NCBI GenBank assembly: GCA_037146715.1
Contig: JBAWWO010000005.1
Span: 1-64,000 of the forward strand
Length of the DNA: 64,000 nucleotides
Direction of reading: 5' to 3'
DNA from: Alphaproteobacteria bacterium
GTDB taxonomy: Bacteria; Pseudomonadota; Alphaproteobacteria; UBA7879; UBA5542
Made by a program: the position numbers and the translations under genes. Below, one piece after another: positions 45,778 to 54,619 of the stretch. The stretch's first letter is position 1. Each line of letters starts with the position of its first letter. Below the pieces are notes generated by a model, which did no database searches, had not been told where the DNA came from, and saw only the letters and a program-made list of their open reading frames with translations.

Positions 45778-46473
45778 CTAGTACTTCCTTATAAGACCCA
45801 CAACATAAGCTTTAGGGGTTACGCGTTCCGCCTCAAAAACAAGGGGCATCATATATTTATTGCTGGCTGTCAGTTGAATTTTGCCATCGTGCCGACTTAT
45901 TTTCTTTAAATAAACTTCGTTTTGATCAATGATGGCCAGGCAGATTTCATTTTCTTTAAAATCTTTTGATTCTTCCAAAATCACAACATCCCCATCCAAA
46001 ATGCCAGAATCTTTCAGAAAATCACCCGCAACTTCTAGGGCTAGATAATGAGATGCCTTTTCGGGCGCAAAGGAGTTGATAAAAAATTGAGGCACTCTTA
46101 AAACTTCTTTAGGTTGCAAAAAGTGGACCATAGGAATAACTGTGGGAATTTTACCAAAAAAGGGTACACGAACACTTCCCGGGTTTTCTGTAGGAGCAGA
46201 TGTTTTTGCACCAGAAGTCATTTCTTCTCGAGCCACGAATACAGGCCCAGACTGCAATATCTCGGGTATTTTTATAATTTCTATGGCTCGGGCCCTATGA
46301 TGTAACCGTTTTAAAAAACCTCTTTCTTCAAGGGATGAAATTAAAGCGTGAATCCCTGACTTAGACTTAATGCCCAGCCCCTGCCGCATTTCATCATAAG
46401 ACGGAGGAATGCCTTCTTTTTCCTTATATTTCTTCATAAAGCTCAAAAGATTTAATTGTTGTTTTGTAAGCAT
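45778..46473 (-). CDS. lexA: LexA-like repressor with lost self-cleavage residues
   Basis: LexA normally represses DNA-repair genes and is inactivated by RecA-stimulated self-cleavage. The 231-residue protein has the alphaproteobacterial N-terminus (MLTKQQLNLLSFMKKY, then GIKSKSGIHALISSLEERGF). In the C-terminal S24-type domain, the Ala-Gly cleavage dipeptide of the canonical GRVAAGEP segment is replaced: GKIPTVIP, with Thr111-Val112 there. The catalytic serine is Phe152 (VAGDFLKDSGI against the usual G-x-S-M). The partner Lys190 (VYLKKI) is kept. The rest of the domain is intact and in frame, so it is not simply a pseudogene. It probably binds DNA without cleavage control. It follows dnaB after six bases. 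Confidence 0.93.
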   Translation of the reverse strand: MLTKQQLNLLSFMKKYKEKEGIPPSYDEMRQGLGIKSKSGIHALISSLEERGFLKRLHHRARAIEIIKIPEILQSGPVFVAREEMTSGAKTSAPTENPGSVRVPFFGKIPTVIPMVHFLQPKEVLRVPQFFINSFAPEKASHYLALEVAGDFLKDSGILDGDVVILEESKDFKENEICLAIIDQNEVYLKKISRHDGKIQLTASNKYMMPLVFEAERVTPKAYVVGLIRKY

Positions 46474-46479
46474 GTCGTC

Positions 46480-47910
46480 CTATACATTTTTTGCAAGATC
46501 GCCAAATTTCGTAAAGCGCGATTCAAAGAATAGTCGCACTGTTCCAACGGGGCCATGACGCTGCTTAGCAATAATAGCTTCAGCCTGATTTTGAATGGAT
46601 TCCATTTTTTCCTGCCAGAGGGCATATTTTTCTGTGCCGGGTTCGGGCTCTTTTCTGGATTCATAATACTCTTCACGATACAAGAAAATTACCACGTCAG
46701 CATCTTGCTCAATAGACCCAGATTCACGCAAATCCGCCAGCTGAGGATGTTTGTCATCCCGCTGTTCAACGGCACGAGAAAGCTGTGAGGCCGCAATTAC
46801 AGGCACCCCAAGTTCCTTAGCCAACGCTTTCAACCCTCGGGTGATTTGGGAAATTTCTTGCACCCGATTTTCCATATCGTTGCTTCCTTGCAGAAGTTGC
46901 AAATAGTCAATCACAATGAGATCCAGTCCCTTTTGCCGTTTCAAGCGACGGGCCCGAGTTCTAAGGGCTGCAATGTTTAAAGAAGGCGTATCGTCAATGT
47001 ATAAAGGAATGTTGCTGATGCGACGACTGGCCTCAATCAATGAGGGAAAATCATCGCTTTTAAGGTCTCCACGCCGAATACGGTCTGAGGAAATATGGGC
47101 TTCTTGGGCCAAAATACGGGTGGCCAATTGATCTGCTGACATTTCCAGGGAAAATATAACCACATTTCCACCTTCGTTAGGGTCTTTAGCACGAGCCAAA
47201 GCTGCATTGAAGGCAATGTTGGTGGCCAAAGCTGTTTTTCCCATAGAAGGCCGACCAGCGATAATAACCAAGTCTGAGGGGTGCAACCCACCTAGCCATT
47301 TATCCATATCCCGCAGCCCCGTTGTAACCCCAACAACTTTACTGTCCCGCTTATAGGCAACTTCGGCAATTTTCAGGGCATCCGACAAAGATGCTTCAAA
47401 GCTTTGCATACGGGACTGCTGTCCTCCCCTCATAGAAAGCTCAAAAAGCTTGTGTTCGGCCCCTTCAATCTGATCTGTCGCTTGATTCTCTAGAACAAAG
47501 TTTTTCGCGTCCCCAACAATTTCTTCTCCAATATTCATAAGCTCACGACGCAAGAAAAGATCGTAGATCACCTTACCGTAATGCTGAATATTCCCTAAAG
47601 AAACAACGGAATCCGCTAACTCAACCAAATACTTTGAACCGCCAACGGACTCAAACGACTCGTTCTTTTCAAACAAATCTTTCAGTGTAATGGGGTCTGC
47701 TACATTCCCCTGTTCAACTGTTTTGCAAATGGCATTATAGGTTTGACCATGAATGGATTCAGAAAAATGCTCAGCTTTCAGGAAATCAATGACCTTTTCA
47801 AGAGCAAAATTGTTGTGCAAAAGCCCACCCAGCAAAGCTTGTTCAGCCTCTCGGTTAACGGGGGTGCTTTGACCCACGTGAAATTCTTGTTTTTCTTTGG
47901 CTTGTTTCAT
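46480..47910 (-). CDS. dnaB: Replicative DNA helicase DnaB
   Basis: DnaB is the hexameric helicase of the replication fork. The 476-residue protein has the N-terminal scaffold (about 15-130), Walker A GRPSMGKTALA, GGLHPSDLVIIAG before it, Walker B DLIVIDYLQLLQG, and the conserved ASQLSRAVEQRDDKHPQLAD. Length is normal, and no intein is present. A good promoter precedes it. The lexA-like gene follows at six bases. Confidence 0.96.
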   Translation of the reverse strand: MKQAKEKQEFHVGQSTPVNREAEQALLGGLLHNNFALEKVIDFLKAEHFSESIHGQTYNAICKTVEQGNVADPITLKDLFEKNESFESVGGSKYLVELADSVVSLGNIQHYGKVIYDLFLRRELMNIGEEIVGDAKNFVLENQATDQIEGAEHKLFELSMRGGQQSRMQSFEASLSDALKIAEVAYKRDSKVVGVTTGLRDMDKWLGGLHPSDLVIIAGRPSMGKTALATNIAFNAALARAKDPNEGGNVVIFSLEMSADQLATRILAQEAHISSDRIRRGDLKSDDFPSLIEASRRISNIPLYIDDTPSLNIAALRTRARRLKRQKGLDLIVIDYLQLLQGSNDMENRVQEISQITRGLKALAKELGVPVIAASQLSRAVEQRDDKHPQLADLRESGSIEQDADVVIFLYREEYYESRKEPEPGTEKYALWQEKMESIQNQAEAIIAKQRHGPVGTVRLFFESRFTKFGDLAKNV

Positions 47911-47927
47911 AATTTCTCTAATGGATC

Positions 47928-47956
47928 ATCATAGAAAAAAGAATTTCCAAAGTCAA
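47928..47956 (-). promoter_or_regulatory. Probable dnaB-lexA promoter
   Basis: Minus-strand TTGACT (47956-47951), a 17-base spacer and TATGAT (47933-47928) lie 18 bases before the dnaB ATG. No alphaproteobacterial LexA box (GTTC-N7-GTTC) was seen here. Confidence 0.55.
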
Positions 47957-47997
47957 AAATATTATGATAGCATTTAAAAAAATATACAGGGAGAATC

Positions 47998-48936
47998 ATG
48001 AGAAAATTATCATATATCTTGTTTGCTTTGGCTTTTGTTTCTTTAATTTCAAATTCTTTAGGATCCCCGGATACTCCTGCAGCCTCTACCTTCAGAAAAA
48101 CACCCAAAATTTTGCTAGAAAGCAAAGTTGGATTGCCCCTTATCTATGATAATGGGTCAATCTTTGGAACCCATCGTTTTGTTCTGAAGAATTTAATGGC
48201 TTTAAGAACTCTTTACAATGCTGACTCAAGAGAAACAGAGAATGACCGAGCAGCTTTTCGGTCTCTTGAGGCCAAAAAAATCACAACTACTCAGATTGAT
48301 GCCCTGATTGAATTAGAACAATCTCTAATTGAAAAAGAAAAACAAGCTCGTACTGCCACCCCTAAAATGCAAATCGGGCAAGTAACCTTAGAAAAAGATA
48401 TTCTGGACGCAGCAGCCAGATCAAGAGTGCGTATTATAGGCGGAAAGCTTCTATCTGCCTCTAAACCAAAATCTGAACAAGAAGTACAGGGACTGCAGCG
48501 CAAATCATTTGATAAATGGCGTCAGATTATAGCTGCCAGAAAGGCTGCGAGGAATACAGTATCATCTCAAATAACGCCCGCAATGGCAACAGCACAAGGT
48601 TATGACCTAGCATCTCCAGGAGAATCTTCACCTATTTCTTCAGCCATTGTGCCATTCAAAGCACCTGTTTCTCGCTTATCCTCCAAAACATGTCAGGATG
48701 TTCTAGGGCTTTTGAGAAACTCTTATGCTACAGCTAACAAGGAACAGAAAATTTTAATAATCTCTGAAGATATGGAACGCAGAAATGGCGTTCTAAGATC
48801 TGCTAAAGAGGCTTTAGAAGAATGGACCACCCGCAACAACAAGGAAAAAATAGCACGATCTAAAGAAAATATCCGACGCGTTGAATCTCAACTCATGTGC
48901 TTAGAAGAAGAATTAAAAGAAATAAGAAAAAATTAA
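47998..48936 (+). CDS. Exported coiled-coil protein of unknown function
   Basis: No family was recognised. The 312-residue protein has a signal peptide (about 1-23, ending SNSLGS). The body is strongly helical and charged; residues about 100-130 and 250-312 have heptad-like Glu/Lys/Leu spacing typical of coiled coils. Two Cys occur in the C-terminal third (TCQDVL and LMCLEEE). GGGAG precedes the ATG. It is followed after 26 bases by another exported protein, so they likely form a two-gene unit. It is divergent from dnaB. Confidence 0.72.
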   Translation: MRKLSYILFALAFVSLISNSLGSPDTPAASTFRKTPKILLESKVGLPLIYDNGSIFGTHRFVLKNLMALRTLYNADSRETENDRAAFRSLEAKKITTTQIDALIELEQSLIEKEKQARTATPKMQIGQVTLEKDILDAAARSRVRIIGGKLLSASKPKSEQEVQGLQRKSFDKWRQIIAARKAARNTVSSQITPAMATAQGYDLASPGESSPISSAIVPFKAPVSRLSSKTCQDVLGLLRNSYATANKEQKILIISEDMERRNGVLRSAKEALEEWTTRNNKEKIARSKENIRRVESQLMCLEEELKEIRKN

Positions 48937-48962
48937 AAATAGAAATTAGAGGGAATTTTATA

Positions 48963-50345
48963 ATGATAGACCTTAAAAGAAATTATTTCAGACTTTTTGC
49001 TGCCCTATGCCTGTTGCTAATCAGCTGGGCATTTTTAGGAAATGCCAGCCAGGAAGACCCAGATCAGGAGCAGGTCTACGGTGATGATTACAACCCCCTT
49101 ACTAAAGAAGAATTGGAAGAGATGATCAAAAAAGATCTTGCCCGATTAAAGGGGATTAAAGGATTGCTTGACGTCTACAAACCCCACATTGTAGCCTTGG
49201 AGAATGCTTTGCGAATATGGATACAACACCGGCGACCCGATATGATCTATCAAACAGAAGCCCGCATTCGTCAACGGGTGATGGAACACACTTATTTAAA
49301 AGCTGTTTATGAAAAAACTCATGAAAATCTAGAAGAGTCCAAAAGACAGCTTGCCCATATAGATGAGGGTTTTGAAGAGCAAGAAGCAAGGGCAAATGAG
49401 CCCGATGAAGAGGCATTTTCTGAGGAAGAAGAAAAATTGAAACATGAAGAACCTGTTCATGTGCCTGGGGCAGGACATGAAACACCTACGGCCACCCACG
49501 AGCCTGCATCAGAACACGCCTCCCCAGCGCACGGCACACCTATGGCTCCTCCTCCAGCCCATGGCCCTGCATCCCTTAAACTATCTGAACTGCCTTTTAA
49601 CGAACTTCTGAAAATGGCAGAAACCGGCAATCTGAAAGCCCAGTACAACCTGGGCGCAAGATACTATCAAGGAAAAGGAGTTCTCAAAAATCTTGAAGCA
49701 GCAAAAGAATGGTTCCAAAAAGCAGCGGCTCAAGGATTTGAGCCTGCTAAAGAAGCTTTGCGCAAATTAGCTGAAACCCCCCAAATAAACAAAGCTAAGC
49801 CTTTATTTGATGAGGTTTTTTCAAAGGCAAAAAAAAATAATGGACAAGCCCAATATGAACTAGGGATAATGTATATGAAGGGCGAAGGCGTTGCAAAAAA
49901 CCTTGATGAAGCAAAGAAATGGCTAGAGGAAGCCAGGTACAATAACATTGTCCCTGCGAACGCCGCTTTAGAGCAACTAGGTGTGATAGAAAGAGAAAAT
50001 CTACAACACTCTCAAGGCGCCAGTTCCCCTTCTCACGCCGCGACTCCAGCCCCAACAACAACACACGAAGCTTCGGCTGGATCTTTGCCTGCCGAAGGCT
50101 ATGTGGGAACTGTTGAAGTTGCAGATCCAGAGAGAGGAGCTATTATTGGCAGCATTAAAAGTGCCAATAATGTTGAAAAAGCCTTTGATAGAGACTTTGC
50201 GGTCATTCCCGCAGATAAGCTTCATCGCGAACCAGTGAAGGTTGGGGACAAAATAGCTTTTTCAACCATTAAGAAAAACTTGTTCGTGTTTGACAAGGCT
50301 AATAGAGAAAATTCCTACATGATTCAAACTTATTCGAAACTCTAG
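48963..50345 (+). CDS. Exported Sel1-repeat protein
   Basis: I start at the ATG at 48963, with GAGGG upstream; the frame extends to 48897 inside the previous gene. The 460-residue protein has a signal peptide (about 1-27), a helical acidic domain (about 45-160), a His/Ala/Pro-rich linker (about 160-205) and two Sel1-like repeats (AQYNLGARYYQGKGV and AQYELGIMYMKGEGV, each with a following KEWFQKAAAQG-type helix). A second Ala/Thr/Pro linker precedes a beta-rich C-terminal domain of about 90 residues that I cannot assign. Sel1 repeats mediate protein contacts and are common in host-interacting proteins. The role is unknown. Confidence 0.82.
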   Translation: MIDLKRNYFRLFAALCLLLISWAFLGNASQEDPDQEQVYGDDYNPLTKEELEEMIKKDLARLKGIKGLLDVYKPHIVALENALRIWIQHRRPDMIYQTEARIRQRVMEHTYLKAVYEKTHENLEESKRQLAHIDEGFEEQEARANEPDEEAFSEEEEKLKHEEPVHVPGAGHETPTATHEPASEHASPAHGTPMAPPPAHGPASLKLSELPFNELLKMAETGNLKAQYNLGARYYQGKGVLKNLEAAKEWFQKAAAQGFEPAKEALRKLAETPQINKAKPLFDEVFSKAKKNNGQAQYELGIMYMKGEGVAKNLDEAKKWLEEARYNNIVPANAALEQLGVIERENLQHSQGASSPSHAATPAPTTTHEASAGSLPAEGYVGTVEVADPERGAIIGSIKSANNVEKAFDRDFAVIPADKLHREPVKVGDKIAFSTIKKNLFVFDKANRENSYMIQTYSKL

Positions 50346-50350
50346 GTCAC

Positions 50351-50426
50351 CATAGCTAGATTACTTTAAGGATACGAGGCCCGAGGAAGACAATAGGGAG
50401 CATCTTCTTATAGAAACTTAGCTATA
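50351..50426. repeat. Shortened palindromic element overlapping the lpxB 3' end
   Basis: The left part, atagctagattactttaa-ggatacgaggc, matches the element at 25927-26032 almost exactly. The right arm (tagctata) closes the palindrome and lies within the last codons of lpxB, which encode VIAKFL. The middle is shorter than in the other copy. Confidence 0.65.
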
Positions 50427-51553
50427 ACCTCAGCCGCGCAAGTGCTGGGGCTTTCCTTATGCGGGTGCAATAGCTTTTTAATTTTCGCAAAGGCTTCTTT
50501 TTGTAGATCTCTTTTTCCTTTTGAATTTAAGAGCTTCAGAATTTCTTTGCTTAGGGTGTCCGCGTTACAATCTTGTTGCAGCAGTTCAGGAATCACAGCT
50601 TCGTCCAATAAAATATTAATCATACAGGCGTATTTGATCTTAATAAATCTTCGGGCAATCCACTCGGTTAACTTAGAAACCTTATAGGTCATGACTGTGG
50701 GAACGTTTGCTAATGCCAACTCTAAAGTCACCGTGCCAGAGGCTGCCAAAGCCAAAGAACTTGCCGCATAAGCATTTTTTTTATCTTCTTGGTCTATTAT
50801 AAAAATAGTTTCCGCTGAGGTATTCCATATATTCTGCAGATAATCACTTAGATCTGGTAACGTTGGGACCACGATTCGAAGATCTGGCAACTTTTGTGCC
50901 AGAATCTCTGCTGTCTTTAAAAACACAGGCACATGATGATATAGTTCAGAGGACCGACTGCCCGGCAGAAATAGCAAAACAGGGCTCTTTTCAGGAATAT
51001 GATATTTGTCCCGAAACTTGGCTCCCTCCCCCTGATCCAATCCTATTTCCACCAAGGGATGTCCCACGCAGGTTGTAGGCAGCCCATACTTTTCAAAGTA
51101 TGGGGGTTCAAACTGAAACAGGGTCAATAAATGGGTCACAAAATGGGAAATTTTTTCCGCCCGCCACTGCTTCCAAGCCCACACAGTTGGCGCCACAAAA
51201 TGCACCAAGGGAATCCCTAAGGGCTTAATCTTTTGTCCCAACCGAAAATTGAATCCTGGAAAATCGATGGTCACGACCACGTCAGGCTTAGTATGTTTGA
51301 TGGTCTTGTAAACTGTATTAATGTACCCCAAAAGTTTTGGTATTTTTGTGACTATTTCCACAATACCCATAGCGGATAGTGCTGACAGAGGAATAAGCGT
51401 TTCAAGCCCCTCTGCTGCCATCTGCGCCCCCCCTACCCCATGAAACTGTAGGTCTTGTTTAGATCTGCGCTTTAAAGCTTTCATAAGCTGAGCCCCCAAA
51501 AAATCACCTGAGGGCTCCCCCGCTATAAGGAAAATTTTCAGCTTCTTTTTCAT
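50408..51553 (-). CDS. lpxB: Lipid-A-disaccharide synthase
   Basis: LpxB joins UDP-diacylglucosamine and lipid X into the lipid A disaccharide. The 381-residue protein shows the N-terminal IAGEPSGDFLGAQLM and GVGGAQMAAEGLE, TIDFPGFNFRLG, and the GT-B C-terminal ALAASGTVTLELALANVPTV. It is the last gene of the lipid A cluster and overlaps lpxI by four bases. Its final codons lie in one arm of a dispersed palindromic element, so the C-terminus may have been reshaped by that insertion. Confidence 0.95.
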   Translation of the reverse strand: MKKKLKIFLIAGEPSGDFLGAQLMKALKRRSKQDLQFHGVGGAQMAAEGLETLIPLSALSAMGIVEIVTKIPKLLGYINTVYKTIKHTKPDVVVTIDFPGFNFRLGQKIKPLGIPLVHFVAPTVWAWKQWRAEKISHFVTHLLTLFQFEPPYFEKYGLPTTCVGHPLVEIGLDQGEGAKFRDKYHIPEKSPVLLFLPGSRSSELYHHVPVFLKTAEILAQKLPDLRIVVPTLPDLSDYLQNIWNTSAETIFIIDQEDKKNAYAASSLALAASGTVTLELALANVPTVMTYKVSKLTEWIARRFIKIKYACMINILLDEAVIPELLQQDCNADTLSKEILKLLNSKGKRDLQKEAFAKIKKLLHPHKESPSTCAAEVIAKFL

Positions 51554-52362
51554 TCCACGCCAAATAAGAACAGACCCAACCCATTCGCCAGTTCAATGCA
51601 TTGGTGTTGGTGCAAAATAAGGCCTTTTCCTTTTTCAAGAGCAATACCCCTAAGACCAGCCTCAGCCGCTGATTTCACTGTATCAGGTCCAATGGTCGGC
51701 AAATCAACCCGCAATTCCTGATGAGGCTTGGAAACCTTAACCAATACCCCTGCATTTTTATGGTGTTTTAAAGATTTTGTCCGGCACAATAATTGTTCGG
51801 TGCCTTCTGTCCCCTCAACAGACAACACAACCCCGTCTTCCACAATAACGGCCTGACCAATGTCTTGTCCGCCTAAAGCTTTGGCCACCTGAAATCCCTT
51901 TTGAATGTCTTGTAAATCTTCAGCTGTAGGGCTTACACGCCCTAAAACCCCTTTGGGCATTAGGATAGAGCCTAAAACATCATGAGCCCCCACAATTTCG
52001 AAGCCCTCTTTTTCAAACTGTTGAATCAAGCCTTTAAAAAGACCATCATCCCCGAAAGCTTTCATGCCAATTTTAGCAATCCATTTCAAGGCTTGCGCGT
52101 CCATTTTCAGGGTTTTGAAAGAAGGGCGCTTTACAGCCCCCGCAAATACAAGTTGGGAAATCTTTTTGTCTTTTAGAAGCGTTAATAAAGATCCTATCTG
52201 ACCCAAGGCATTCCAGTGGTGGGGATGGTTTTCCACCCATTCAGGGGCCGCACAGCCTTCAATGGCAATAACATAATACCCCCGCCCCTCTTTCTGGCAG
52301 AATTCTGCCAAGGTTTTGGGAAGATCGCCCCCGCCTGCAATGATGCCCAGGGTCTTTTTCAT
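51550..52362 (-). CDS. lpxI: UDP-2,3-diacylglucosamine hydrolase LpxI
   Basis: LpxI (DUF1009) converts UDP-2,3-diacylglucosamine to lipid X, replacing LpxH in most alphaproteobacteria. The 270-residue protein begins with LGIIAGGGDLPKTLAEF and contains GAHDVLGSILMPKGVLG and LRVDLPTIGPDTVKSAAEAG, characteristic of the family. It lies between lpxA (directly adjacent) and lpxB (four-base overlap). Confidence 0.94.
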   Translation of the reverse strand: MKKTLGIIAGGGDLPKTLAEFCQKEGRGYYVIAIEGCAAPEWVENHPHHWNALGQIGSLLTLLKDKKISQLVFAGAVKRPSFKTLKMDAQALKWIAKIGMKAFGDDGLFKGLIQQFEKEGFEIVGAHDVLGSILMPKGVLGRVSPTAEDLQDIQKGFQVAKALGGQDIGQAVIVEDGVVLSVEGTEGTEQLLCRTKSLKHHKNAGVLVKVSKPHQELRVDLPTIGPDTVKSAAEAGLRGIALEKGKGLILHQHQCIELANGLGLFLFGVE

Positions 52363-53154
52363 TTACGGTAAACACAAGGGGCGAATACCCCCATTATTTT
52401 TTCTTAAAAAGGCAATAATTTCCATAACTTCTGCCTCTTCAGAAAACATTTCTTGCACATCATCCATACGCTCTAACAAGGTGCCCTCATTGGCAAATAA
52501 AAGGCGGTAAGCTGTTCTTAATGCGTGAATAGTGGTTCTGGAAAGATCTCGACGTTTCAGTCCCACCAGGTTAAGCCCTGAAAGCCGGGCTCTGTTTCCC
52601 ATAACGGATCCATAAGGAACCACGTGCCCCTCAACCCCCGAAAGGCCCCCAATAATGCAGCCGTGCCCCAACTCAACGTATTGGTGAATGCCGCTAAGCC
52701 CCCCAATGATCGCAAAATCTCCCACAATGACGTGCCCGCCAAGGGTTGCATTATTCGCCATGGTCACATTGTTGCCAACCTGACAATCATGGCCGATATG
52801 ACAGGCCACCATAACCATACAGTTATTTCCGATACGGGTAATGCCGCCCCCCTTAGGAGTACCTGGGTGAACAGTCACATATTCGCGAATAAGATTATTA
52901 GTGCCGATTTCAATTTTTGTATCTACTTCCTGAAAACCCGTAACTTGGGGCATATACCCAAGGCAAGCAAAAGAGAAAATCTTTGTGTTTTCCCCCACAC
53001 GCGTGTGACCTGTGACAATGGCATGGGGGAATATTTCCACCCCATCTTCCAAAACCACATGGGAACCAATTTGAGCATAAGCGCCAATCTTGACGTTTTT
53101 GCCTAAAACAGCCCCTTTATCAACGATTGCTGTGGGGTGAACTTGAGATGTCAT
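52363..53154 (-). CDS. lpxA: Acyl-[ACP]--UDP-N-acetylglucosamine O-acyltransferase
   Basis: LpxA performs the first step of lipid A synthesis, moving a hydroxyacyl chain from ACP to UDP-GlcNAc. The 263-residue protein has the left-handed beta-helix hexapeptide repeats, starting with VHPTAIVDKGAVLG, the catalytic His region MVACHIGHDCQVGNN, and a helical C-terminal bundle. Length is normal. It follows fabZ with one base between. Confidence 0.96.
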   Translation of the reverse strand: MTSQVHPTAIVDKGAVLGKNVKIGAYAQIGSHVVLEDGVEIFPHAIVTGHTRVGENTKIFSFACLGYMPQVTGFQEVDTKIEIGTNNLIREYVTVHPGTPKGGGITRIGNNCMVMVACHIGHDCQVGNNVTMANNATLGGHVIVGDFAIIGGLSGIHQYVELGHGCIIGGLSGVEGHVVPYGSVMGNRARLSGLNLVGLKRRDLSRTTIHALRTAYRLLFANEGTLLERMDDVQEMFSEEAEVMEIIAFLRKNNGGIRPLCLP

Positions 53155-53155
53155 A

Positions 53156-53611
53156 TTAGTTGCTTTCCGGTTTATTCATAATGATGGCCGAAAAAATGGA
53201 CTCAGCCACCAGTATGTCGCCCACATAAACTTTTCCTGAAAATTTCCAGATAGGATCCCTCGCCTTATCTTTTTTCACGCATATTTTCATAGTGTCCCCT
53301 GGAACAACCGGCTTGCGGAAGCGAGCTTCGTCAATTGACATGAAATAAACCAGCTGATTAGCGGCCGTTTTGCCTGTGGACTTCATCACCAGAATACCCG
53401 CCGTTTGGGCCATGGCTTCAACAATCAACACTCCCGGCATAACGGGGTGACCTGGAAAATGCCCCTGAAAAAACCATTCATTCATGGTCACATTTTTGAT
53501 GCCCACAGCTTCTTCATGCAAAGTATATTCCACAATTTTATCAACCAAAAGCATGGGAAAACGATGGGGAATTAATTTTTCAATTTCCTGAATTGTAATA
53601 GATGTCGACAT
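53156..53611 (-). CDS. fabZ: 3-hydroxyacyl-[ACP] dehydratase FabZ
   Basis: FabZ dehydrates 3-hydroxyacyl-ACP in fatty acid elongation. The 151-residue hot-dog-fold protein has IPHRFPMLLVDKI and the catalytic His51 and Glu65 in HFPGHPVMPGVLIVEAMAQ. It sits between lpxD and lpxA, where it competes for the same hydroxyacyl-ACP substrate. Its ATG overlaps the lpxD stop by one base. Confidence 0.96.
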   Translation of the reverse strand: MSTSITIQEIEKLIPHRFPMLLVDKIVEYTLHEEAVGIKNVTMNEWFFQGHFPGHPVMPGVLIVEAMAQTAGILVMKSTGKTAANQLVYFMSIDEARFRKPVVPGDTMKICVKKDKARDPIWKFSGKVYVGDILVAESIFSAIIMNKPESN

Positions 53612-54612
53612 TATTCTTCTCTCTTCTTAATAAGTTTATTTAGCAAAAATATTTGCCTATGCCAATCCCTAATGGGTACAGCGGGGCTACCCCCCACGAT
53701 AATACCATCTTCAAGATTTCTTGAAACACCACTTTGGGCAGCAACCTTTACACCTTTACCTATTTTTAGATGATCTGCAACCCCCACTTGACCAGCGAGC
53801 ATACTGTGGTCTCCAACAGTTGTGCTTCCAGCAATGCCCACTTGTGACACAATGACGCAGCCTTTGCCCAAAACAACATTGTGAGCAATTTGAACCAAGT
53901 TATCAATCCGACACCAGGCCCCAATAACTGTATTGCTAAGAACGCCTCGGTCAATGGTGGTGTTTGCCCCTATTCTGACGTGGTCTTCAATCACTACGCA
54001 GCCTAAATGAGGCATATCAATGCGCTTATCTTTATCCACAATAAACCCAAATCCAGGCTGCCCTATAGCAGCGCCGGGGTGAATGCTTACATGATGCCCC
54101 ATAAGAGTATTCGAAATGGTCACATTAGCGTGAATATTGCAGTAATCACCGATTTCCACACCGTCGCCAATCAAGACATTGGGGCCAATTTTTGTGTGAG
54201 CCCCGATTTTTGCCCCTTTCCCAATCTGGGCAGATGCGTGCACTTGAGCGGTGGAATCCACATGGGCAGCCCCCTTAGTCAGGACACAATCTTGAAAATC
54301 TGGATAAAAAATTTGGGCAATAAGAACATGGGCCAAATGGGCATCTGGAACCTCAATAACGTTTTGATAGTCAGCACAGGCTACAAGATCTTTTGAAACC
54401 AAACAAGCTGAGGCCTTCGACGCCTTCAACGTTTCAGCCGTTTGCTTTGAGTAAACAAAACTCAATTCCCCTTTTTCTGCCTGTTGAAGAGAGTCAATGT
54501 TGTGGATTTGAATTTCACCTAATTTTTTATCTACAGCCTCAATCCCAATTTTTTCCAGCAAAACCTTTAAAGAAAAAGGGCCCTTTGGATGATAAAATTT
54601 TGATAAAGCCAT
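53611..54612 (-). CDS. lpxD: UDP-3-O-(3-hydroxyacyl)glucosamine N-acyltransferase
   Basis: LpxD adds the N-linked acyl chain in lipid A synthesis. The 333-residue protein has the N-terminal uridine-binding domain (about 1-100) and a hexapeptide beta-helix with the GxGFGF-like segment AIGQPGFGFIVDK and the catalytic region DNLVQIAHNVVLGKGC. Length is normal. It lies between the Skp-like gene (seven bases) and fabZ. Confidence 0.95.
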   Translation of the reverse strand: MALSKFYHPKGPFSLKVLLEKIGIEAVDKKLGEIQIHNIDSLQQAEKGELSFVYSKQTAETLKASKASACLVSKDLVACADYQNVIEVPDAHLAHVLIAQIFYPDFQDCVLTKGAAHVDSTAQVHASAQIGKGAKIGAHTKIGPNVLIGDGVEIGDYCNIHANVTISNTLMGHHVSIHPGAAIGQPGFGFIVDKDKRIDMPHLGCVVIEDHVRIGANTTIDRGVLSNTVIGAWCRIDNLVQIAHNVVLGKGCVIVSQVGIAGSTTVGDHSMLAGQVGVADHLKIGKGVKVAAQSGVSRNLEDGIIVGGSPAVPIRDWHRQIFLLNKLIKKREE

Positions 54613-54619
54613 TAGATTA

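Noticed and set aside
48897-48962. Upstream start for the Sel1 protein
   Set aside because: The extra 22 residues overlap the preceding gene and put a charged stretch before the signal peptide; GAGGG precedes the ATG at 48963.
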